Source: Amycolatopsis sp. CA-126428 (GTDB lineage: Bacteria > Actinomycetota > Actinomycetes > Mycobacteriales > Pseudonocardiaceae). Taken from it: DNA of 64,000 nt. The notes beneath the pieces were generated by a model. It saw only the letters and a list, made by a program, of their open reading frames with translations, did not search any database and was not told the origin of the DNA. Below are positions 37,323 through 43,329 of the stretch, in pieces (positions within the stretch are counted from its first letter, which is position 1; each line of letters starts with the position of its first letter). A program made the translations under genes and the position numbers. The stretch spans positions 1 through 64,000 of the forward strand of contig NZ_PPHF01000021.1 in the NCBI RefSeq assembly GCF_002904335.1. The letters are read 5' to 3'.

Positions 37323-38180
37323 TCATGCCACCGTGCCGGGGTTCGTGATGGGGGCAACCCCGAGCAGGTCGGCGAGGCATTCGGCGTTCCGGGGCGCCTC
37401 GACTTTCACGTCGTTGTCGAAGTAGACGTGCACGTCACGCCGCCCGTCGTCGTGCCACTCCCGGATTTTGCGGGCCCACTTGCGCAGGGCGCGGTCGGAG
37501 TAGCCGCTGACGTAGAGCTCTTCGTCGCCGTGCAGCCGGACGTAGGCGAAGCCGGCGGTCTGGTCTTCGAGGAACGGCCACTTCCCGGCGGTATCGGCGA
37601 CGACGAGGGCAATGCCGTGTGTTTCGAGGAGTTTTTTGGCGTCGGGTGCGGCGAAGCTGGGGTGCCGCACTTCCAGGGCGTGCTGCAGCGGCCGGTTTGG
37701 TCCGGCTTCGAGGTACGGCGTGCCCTTGAGTTTGTCGTCGTGCTTCGCCGCCAGCCGGGCGGCGTCGGTGGTGGTGCGCGGAAGCAGGGCGAAGAAGTTC
37801 TCGAGCCGATCGGGATCGAAGGCGAGTCTCGGCGGTAGCTGCCAGAGAAAGGGGCCCAGTTTCGCCCCGAGCGCGAGGACGCCGGAGGCGTAGAAGTTCG
37901 CGAGGGCCGTCTCGACGTCGCGAAGCTGCTTCATGTGCGTGATGAAGCGCCCACCCTTGACGGCGAAGAGGAAGCCGGCGGGGGTTTCGTCGAACCAGGC
38001 CCGGTACCGCTCGGGACGCTGGAGCGAGTAGAAGGAACCGTTGATTTCGACGGCGTTCATCCGCCGCGAGAGGTATTCGAGTTCCCGCCGCTGCGCGAGC
38101 TTGGGTGGGTAGAAGACCCCGCGCCACGGGGGATAGCGCCACCCAGAGGTCCCGATCCGGATCTCGGCGATCGCTCTCAC
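37323..38180 (-). CDS. DUF72 family protein
   Basis: 285-aa TIM-barrel protein of the DUF72 (YecE) family, unknown function. IRIGTSGWRYPPWRGVFYP at the N-terminus, VEINGSFYSLQRPE, FLWQLPPRL and AYVRLHGDEELYVSGYSD are the family marks. GTG start chosen just after GAAAGG; a longer frame to 38273 adds an unrelated basic stretch. It precedes menC in the same unit. A long non-coding block lies upstream. Confidence 0.9.
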   Translation of the reverse strand: MRAIAEIRIGTSGWRYPPWRGVFYPPKLAQRRELEYLSRRMNAVEINGSFYSLQRPERYRAWFDETPAGFLFAVKGGRFITHMKQLRDVETALANFYASGVLALGAKLGPFLWQLPPRLAFDPDRLENFFALLPRTTTDAARLAAKHDDKLKGTPYLEAGPNRPLQHALEVRHPSFAAPDAKKLLETHGIALVVADTAGKWPFLEDQTAGFAYVRLHGDEELYVSGYSDRALRKWARKIREWHDDGRRDVHVYFDNDVKVEAPRNAECLADLLGVAPITNPGTVA

Positions 38181-38420
38181 CGCCTTTCCGTTGCCGCGAA
38201 TTCCCGCTGGCTTGGCCGGCCAAACGCGCTCGCGGCCGGACAGGCGGACCGGAGGGTGGGACAAGCGACCCAACTTGGCGGACGCGCGTCTTACCGGGCC
38301 TTTGAAGTGATGGCTCGTCTTGCCGGGGCTGCCGCGGTGAAAAGACTGTCCTCGCCGGACGGGCAGGCTCTGGGACGGCCACCCGGATCGCTGTTCTCCC
38401 CTCTTCGCGAGGGGGTCGCT

Positions 38421-38560
38421 GGGTGGTCATCCCGTCGCCTGCGGGAGGCCTATCACTTTGAGCCAGGTCCGCAAGGTTGCGCTGTCGGCTCGCCTTGGTG
38501 GGCGGGTTGCGGGCCTGGCTCAAAGTGATTTGACGGCCTCAGGCGACGGGATGACCACCC
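38421..38560. repeat. 140-bp two-part inverted repeat
   Basis: Outer arms GGGTGGTCATCCCGTCGCCT (38421-38440) and its exact complement (38541-38560); inner arms of 23 bp (38452-38474 and 38507-38529) with one mismatch, containing ATCACTTTGAGCCAGG. The spacing is symmetrical: 20-11-23-32-23-11-20. It is larger than a terminator and resembles a MITE remnant, a structured RNA or a recombination site. No obvious target duplication flanks it. Confidence 0.85.
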
Positions 38561-38574
38561 GCTCTTCGGATGAT

Positions 38575-38875
38575 GTCCCCGGCCCCCCTGCCCCCGCCCC
38601 CGGCCAAACCTGGCCCGGCCAATCCCGGCCCGGTCCGGCCACTCAAGCCCCGCCCGGCTCGCTCAAGCCCGTCCGCCCGGCCAAGCCCGACCCCGGCCCG
38701 CCCAGCCTGGCTGCCCGAGCCCGGCTCAGCTCGGCTCGGCTCGCCCAAACTTGGCCCCAGCCCAGCCAAGCTCGGGTCGGCCAACTCCAGCCCAGCCCAG
38801 TCCAGCCCGGCCCAGCCCAGTCCAGCCCGGCCCTGCCTGGCCCCGGCTCATCCCAGCCCGGCTCTCACCCCATCC
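38575..38875. repeat. C-rich low-complexity tract with degenerate CCCAGCCCAG-type repeats
   Basis: Degenerate short motifs such as CCAGCCCAGCCCAGTCCAGC, CCCGGCC and CGGCTCGGCTCGG run up to the DUF4253 stop. The plus strand is strongly rich in C and poor in T. The unit length is irregular (5, 10 and 20 bp). Confidence 0.75.
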
Positions 38876-39637
38876 TCACGCCCAGGAAAACCGCCAATGC
38901 CGCGACTGAACCAACCCCGACGCGTACTCCCGCAGGTTCCCCGGCTGGCCCGCGAACGTGGGCAAACTGAACGCCCGGTGCTCCGCAGCCACCGTCAACG
39001 CCCGGGCCTGGTTCCGCGGGGGTGCCGCCACCGACAGCTCGATCGCGTCGAACCCCAGGACCACCAACGTGGCCCCGAACCTCTCCTCCCAGCTGCGCAG
39101 CACCGCCGACAGCTCCGCCACCTGGTCCGTGCACTTGATCATCCCCGTCCAGCCCAGCAGGGCCGGGATGTCGGCCGGGCGCTCTGTCTGGACCAGGCCG
39201 AGCCGGTGGGGGGCTCGGGTGGCCAGGATCGAGCCCGTGTTGCCCGCCTCCGCCAGGGGGTCGGACCTGCGGGGGCTGCGCTTGGCCAGCCCCGGGAACC
39301 GTGCGCCGAAGGGCCTCAGGCAGGCGCCGTTGCAGCACGACGTGTCCCACCAGCGGGACAGGGCCGCCGCCGGGTCGGCGGTGGCCACCCGGTGGCCGGC
39401 CGGGGACAGCCTGCCTCGGTCGTCGATCCAATCCTCGCCGTTCGCCGCGAAGCGCTGGTCGTGGGGGATCAGCACCGGCCACAGGCCGGACCGCTCGAAC
39501 TCGGCCACGCAGCCCAAATAACGCTCGGGCCGGGTCAGCGGCAGGTCGGACACCCACAGCCGGCCGTGCCAGGACCCCGGTGGGAGGGTCTGGACCGGCG
39601 GCGCGGGTGTACCGGGGCGGAGCGGTGCGATCGTCAT
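38876..39637 (-). CDS. DUF4253 domain protein, probably SOS-controlled
   Basis: 253-aa protein. The C-terminal DUF4253 domain (about 145-250) shows VVLGFDAIELSVAAPPRNQA, TVAAEHRAFSLPTF and REYASGLVQSRHWRFSWA. The N-terminal part (GSWHGRLWVSD, LWPVLIPHD) is common in longer family members. The function is unknown; the family is often found among immunity-type or uncharacterised proteins. ATG start after GAGGGG. Two LexA-type boxes lie 11 and 37 bp upstream, the nearer one overlapping the ribosome-binding region, so damage-inducible expression is predicted. Confidence 0.85.
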   Translation of the reverse strand: MTIAPLRPGTPAPPVQTLPPGSWHGRLWVSDLPLTRPERYLGCVAEFERSGLWPVLIPHDQRFAANGEDWIDDRGRLSPAGHRVATADPAAALSRWWDTSCCNGACLRPFGARFPGLAKRSPRRSDPLAEAGNTGSILATRAPHRLGLVQTERPADIPALLGWTGMIKCTDQVAELSAVLRSWEERFGATLVVLGFDAIELSVAAPPRNQARALTVAAEHRAFSLPTFAGQPGNLREYASGLVQSRHWRFSWA

Positions 39638-39647
39638 GGACGTCCCC

Positions 39648-39663
39648 TCGAACTTGTGTTCGG
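39648..39663. promoter_or_regulatory. LexA/SOS-box-like operator, proximal
   Basis: TCGAACTTGTGTTCGG: the core CGAAC-N4-GTTCG of the actinobacterial/Gram-positive LexA box is complete; one outer base deviates from TCGAAC-N4-GTTCGA. It ends 10 bp upstream of the DUF4253 ATG on the minus strand. Confidence 0.8.
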
Positions 39664-39673
39664 TTGCTGCATG

Positions 39674-39689
39674 TCGAACAGTAGTTCGA
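39674..39689. promoter_or_regulatory. LexA/SOS-box-like operator, distal
   Basis: TCGAACAGTAGTTCGA matches TCGAAC-N4-GTTCGA in every position. It is 26 bp (centre to centre) from the proximal box, 2.5 helical turns, and is expected to overlap the DUF4253 promoter. Confidence 0.88.
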
Positions 39690-39820
39690 GGGTCCGACAA
39701 TTTCCAGTACCGCGCCCGCTCATCCGTTCGAGTGAATCGCTAAATCCGCTGGTCAGAGGCTTGCTCGCAACTCCTGTGGCGCAAGTTGTTCCTGTGACGA
39801 TTCGCTAGGCCGAACGAGGC

Positions 39821-41467
39821 TCAGAGCGGCCTGAGCAGGTCGTCCGCGTCCACGATGTGGTACGCGTAGCCCTGCTCCGCGAGGAACCGCTGCCGGTGCG
39901 CCGCGTACTCCGTGTCCACCGTGTCGCGCGAGACGATCGAGTAGAAGTGCGCCTGCCGCCCGTCGCCCTTCGGGCGCAGCAGCCGCCCGAGGCGCTGGGC
40001 CTCCTCCTGGCGCGAGCCGAACGTGCCCGAGATCTGGATCGCCACCGAGGCTTCCGGCAGGTCGATCGAGAAGTTCGCGACCTTCGACACCACCAGCGTC
40101 TTGATCTCGCCGCGGCGGAACTTGTCGAACAGCTCCTCGCGCTCCTTGTTGCGGGTCGCGCCCTGGATCACCGGGGCGTCGAGCTCGTCGCCGAGCATCT
40201 CCAGCTGGTCGAGGTACGCGCCGATGACCAGCGTCGGCTCGCCCGCGTGCTTGGCCACGATCGACTTGATCACCGGGGTCTTCGTCAACGCCGTCGCCGC
40301 CAGCTTGTACCGCTCGTCGGCCTCGGCCGTGGCGTACTCGAGCCTTTCCGCGTCGGTCAGCGTCACGCGGACCTCGGTGCACTCCGCCGGGGCGATCCAG
40401 CCCTGCGCCTCGATGTCGCGCCACGGCACGTCGTAGCGCTTCGGGCCGATCAGCGAGAACACGTCGCCCTCGCGGCCGTCCTCGCGCACCAGCGTCGCCG
40501 TCAGGCCGAGACGCCGCCGCGACTGCAGGTCCGCCGTCATCCGGAACACCGGCGCCGGCAGCAGGTGGACCTCGTCGTAGACGACCAGGCCCCAGTCGCG
40601 GGAGTCGAACAGCTCCAGGTGCCGGTACTCGCCCTTGGTCTTGCGGGTGATCACCTGGTAGGTGGCGATGGTGACCGGCCGGATCTCCTTCTTCTCCCCG
40701 GAGTACTCGCCGATCTCCTCCTCGGTCAGCGACGTCCGCGCGATCAGCTCACGCTTCCACTGCCGCCCGGCGACCGTGTTCGTCACCAGGATCAGCGTCG
40801 TGGCCTGCGCGCGAGCCATCGCCGCCGCGCCGACCAGCGTCTTCCCCGCGCCACACGGCAGCACGACCACACCGGAGCCGCCCGCCCAGAACGCCTCCGC
40901 GGCCATCCGCTGGTAGTCGCGCAGGTGCCAGTCCTGCTCGTCCAGGGCGATCGGGTGGGCTTCGCCGTCGACGTACCCGGCCAGGTCCTCGGCCGGCCAG
41001 CCGACCTTCAGCAGCGCCTGCTTCAGCCGCCCGCGCTCGGACGGGTGCACGATGACGGTGTCCTCGTCGATCCGGGCGCCGATCATCGGGCTGATCTTCT
41101 TGTTCCGGACGACCTCGGTCAGCACCGCGCGGTCGGTGGTCGACATCACCAGCCCGTGCGCCGGGTGGTTGGCGATCTGCAGCCGCCCGAACCGGCCCAT
41201 GACGTCGACGACGTCGATCAGCAGCGGCTGCGGCACCGGGAAGCGCGAGTACGTCGTCAGGGCGTCGACGACCTGCTCGGCGTCGTGGCCCGCGGCGCGC
41301 GCGTTCCACAAGGCCAGCGGCGTGATCCGGTAGGTGTGCACGTGCTCCGGCGCCCGTTCCAGCTCGGCGAACGGCGCGATCGCGACGCGCGCGTCACCGG
41401 CCTGGGGGTGGTCGACCTCCAGGAGCACGGTCTTGTCGGACTGGACGATCAGCGGGCCATCAGTCAC
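39821..41467 (-). CDS. XPB-like DNA helicase
   Basis: 548-aa superfamily-2 helicase of the bacterial XPB type, a 3'-5' DNA translocase linked to repair. An N-terminal damage-recognition-like domain (about 1-170) is followed by RecA domain 1 with Q-motif region LRDYQRMAAEAFW, Walker A LPCGAGKT, Walker B VVYDEVHLL and GLTATL, and RecA domain 2 with VIGAYLDQLEMLG and SRQEEAQRLGRLLRPKG. Start is a GTG with no ribosome-binding site but with TATAAC seven bases before it, so the mRNA is probably leaderless. It is divergent from the membrane protein gene at 41557. Confidence 0.92.
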   Translation of the reverse strand: MTDGPLIVQSDKTVLLEVDHPQAGDARVAIAPFAELERAPEHVHTYRITPLALWNARAAGHDAEQVVDALTTYSRFPVPQPLLIDVVDVMGRFGRLQIANHPAHGLVMSTTDRAVLTEVVRNKKISPMIGARIDEDTVIVHPSERGRLKQALLKVGWPAEDLAGYVDGEAHPIALDEQDWHLRDYQRMAAEAFWAGGSGVVVLPCGAGKTLVGAAAMARAQATTLILVTNTVAGRQWKRELIARTSLTEEEIGEYSGEKKEIRPVTIATYQVITRKTKGEYRHLELFDSRDWGLVVYDEVHLLPAPVFRMTADLQSRRRLGLTATLVREDGREGDVFSLIGPKRYDVPWRDIEAQGWIAPAECTEVRVTLTDAERLEYATAEADERYKLAATALTKTPVIKSIVAKHAGEPTLVIGAYLDQLEMLGDELDAPVIQGATRNKEREELFDKFRRGEIKTLVVSKVANFSIDLPEASVAIQISGTFGSRQEEAQRLGRLLRPKGDGRQAHFYSIVSRDTVDTEYAAHRQRFLAEQGYAYHIVDADDLLRPL

Positions 41468-41556
41468 AACTACTGTTATACGTGCCTCGCTCCGGTCCGC
41501 TCCGCTCGCGGGTCCGCCGGTGGGACGAGGTGCCGAGGGGATCACTGGAGGGCACG

Positions 41557-42174
41557 TTGACCACACCGCCGTTCGACGGCAACCCGTTCCGGTCGCCGGG
41601 CTACCCGCAGCCCGCGCCGATGCCGCCGGTACCGGGGCCGCAGCCGATTCCGCACTGGTTCACCACGAAGGTGCGGATCACGCTGGTCGTGTGCGTCGTC
41701 GCCGCGCTGGGCCTGGGCGTGCTGGGCGCGATGGGCATCTACTGGGCCGGCCGCAGCGGCCCGCCGTCGGACGGCGACTGCCTGTACCTGACCCAGGAGA
41801 CGGCCGGCCGGCTCGCCTACCACCGCGTCGGCTGTGCCGCGAACAACGCGACGTACAAGGTCGAGACCGCCGCCAGCCGGAACTCGACCTGCTCCTCCAA
41901 CGGCTACGTGCGGTTCCGGACCACGAGCGGCTCCGAGTCCGGGCGGACGCTCTGCCTGGCCCTGAACGTCCGCACCGGCGACTGCCTCCGCGACATCGAA
42001 GACGAGGTCGCGATCGCCAAGGTGAACTGCTCCGACCCGGCGGCGACGGACCGCGTCGAGGTCTTCAGCAGGTCTCGCGACGGCAAGGAGTGCGAAGACG
42101 CCGACGACATCCGGATCTACTACGGCCCGCCCATGCGGGTCGTGTGCATGCTGCCGCGGGGCGAGAACATCTAG
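41557..42174 (+). CDS. Membrane-anchored protein with cysteine-rich exported domain
   Basis: 205-aa protein of no named family that I can assign. A Pro-rich cytoplasmic N-terminus is followed by one membrane helix (about 40-62) and an extracytoplasmic domain of about 135 residues with eight cysteines (in GDCLYL, RVGCAA, NSTCSS, RTLCLA, TGDCLR, KVNCSD, KECEDA and RVVCML), enough for four disulfides. The layout resembles LppU/SCO3897-type actinobacterial envelope proteins. TTG start chosen five bases after GGAGG; a GTG at 41482 is in frame but overlaps the divergent helicase promoter. Its stop is 3 bp from the convergent binding-protein gene. Confidence 0.75.
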   Translation: MTTPPFDGNPFRSPGYPQPAPMPPVPGPQPIPHWFTTKVRITLVVCVVAALGLGVLGAMGIYWAGRSGPPSDGDCLYLTQETAGRLAYHRVGCAANNATYKVETAASRNSTCSSNGYVRFRTTSGSESGRTLCLALNVRTGDCLRDIEDEVAIAKVNCSDPAATDRVEVFSRSRDGKECEDADDIRIYYGPPMRVVCMLPRGENI

Positions 42175-42177
42175 CCC

Positions 42178-43143
42178 TCAGTACCCGGTCCGATCGGGCA
42201 GCAGGCTCTGGACGTCGAGGCGGTTCGCCAGCTGGCCCGAGTTGTGCATCAGGTCGGCCACGCGCTGTAGCCGGATGCCGTTGAGCGACACCGGGTACGA
42301 GCCGAGCGAGATCAGCGCCGCGGTGGTCGTGTCGATGTCGGAGAACTTCGGCAGCGCGTCGCGCACGATCGCCGGGTCCGTCGCGCTCTGCTGGGCCGTG
42401 CCCAGCGCGGTGCGGAACGCCCGGAGCGTCCGGGGGTTGGCCTGCGCGAACGGCTTCGCCGCCGCGTAGCCCGACAGCGGGAAGTCGAGCGTCGAACCGC
42501 GGGCGCCGTCGGCCAGGATGTGCGCGCCGAGGTCCTTCTCGGCGCGGGTGGTGTACGGCTCGATCATCAGCGCGGCGTCGGCGTCGCCGGCCTGCAGCGC
42601 CTGCGGCATCCGGTCGAACGGGGTGGGGACGAACTTGATCTTCGCCTGGTCCACGCCCGCGGTGACCAGCACCGATCGCGCGACGAGCGCGCCGACGTCG
42701 TCGAGCATGTTCACCGCGATCTTCGGCGACCGCTTGCCCGTCGGCACGGTGTAGTCCGAGTTGGGCAGCGTCACCAGGGCCATCGTGTTCGGGCCGGAGG
42801 TGTAGGCCTCGCCCTGCAGCTGCAACGCCGTCCCGCCGGCCGCGGCGCGGAACATCGCGATGTCGGAGGCGAAGGTGACGTCGAGGTCGCCGGCGGCCAG
42901 TTTCGCGAGCCCGTCGTCGGCGCCGAGTTCCACCAGCTGGACGTTCAGCCCCGCGGAGCCGAACTTCCCGGCCGCGACGGCGATCCGCAGCGGGGCGGTG
43001 TCGATGGCGTTGCCCACACCGACGCGCAGGGTGGTCCGCTCCAGCGGCGGTGGAGGCGCGGGAGTGCCGGAAGAGAACACGTTGCAGCCCGCGGTCGCCA
43101 GGAGCGCCGCTACCAGCGGAATCAACCGTCCGCGTCTGATCAT
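42178..43143 (-). CDS. ABC transporter substrate-binding lipoprotein, NMT1/THI5-like (orphan)
   Basis: 321-aa lipoprotein: signal peptide with lipobox LATAGC (Cys20) and a periplasmic-binding fold of the NMT1/THI5/SsuA group that binds nitrate-, sulfonate- or pyrimidine-like ligands. No ATPase or permease gene is adjacent. It aligns through its length with the binding protein at 55512 (shared TTLRVGV/SKIKVSI start, DFPL-GY, NP-TL-AF and LQRV-DL). Both are divergent from a NIT-domain kinase, which suggests a sensing partnership rather than simple import for this orphan. Confidence 0.88.
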   Translation of the reverse strand: MIRRGRLIPLVAALLATAGCNVFSSGTPAPPPPLERTTLRVGVGNAIDTAPLRIAVAAGKFGSAGLNVQLVELGADDGLAKLAAGDLDVTFASDIAMFRAAAGGTALQLQGEAYTSGPNTMALVTLPNSDYTVPTGKRSPKIAVNMLDDVGALVARSVLVTAGVDQAKIKFVPTPFDRMPQALQAGDADAALMIEPYTTRAEKDLGAHILADGARGSTLDFPLSGYAAAKPFAQANPRTLRAFRTALGTAQQSATDPAIVRDALPKFSDIDTTTAALISLGSYPVSLNGIRLQRVADLMHNSGQLANRLDVQSLLPDRTGY

Positions 43144-43181
43144 GAACCTTCACCTACCGCGAGAATCTGGTTCTCGTGCTG

Positions 43182-43209
43182 GATCGTATGGTCCGCGCCC
43201 CATACGATC
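43182..43209. promoter_or_regulatory. Inverted repeat between the binding-protein and NIT-kinase genes
   Basis: GATCGTATGG (43182-43191) and CCATACGATC (43200-43209) are perfect inverted 10-bp arms with an 8-bp spacer, 39 bp upstream of the binding-protein ATG. It is a good operator candidate for the divergent pair. Confidence 0.6.
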
Positions 43210-43329
43210 GCGGGCAGGGCCGTATCGTGCCAGCGCGGCTTCCGGATCTTCATGGGGCGGGCTACCGTTCAGTAGGTTCGTGTGTCGTTCGATCCGCGGG
43301 TTCCCGCCCGCGGCGGAAAAGGAAACCAG

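Larger units (their letters stand above)
38181..38875. other. Non-coding block between the DUF72 and DUF4253 genes
   Basis: About 695 bp with no credible gene. It holds a small hairpin (CCCTC/GAGGG, 38399-38413), the 140-bp inverted repeat at 38421-38560, and a C-rich low-complexity stretch from about 38575 to 38875. Frames open across it because stop codons are rare in such DNA, but their products are repetitive Pro/Ala/Arg with no domain. Confidence 0.7.

Noticed and set aside
38458..38970. Plus-strand frame across the inverted repeat and C-rich tract
   Set aside because: The product is a Pro/Ala/Gln/Ser repeat that follows the low-complexity DNA, with no start site or domain.
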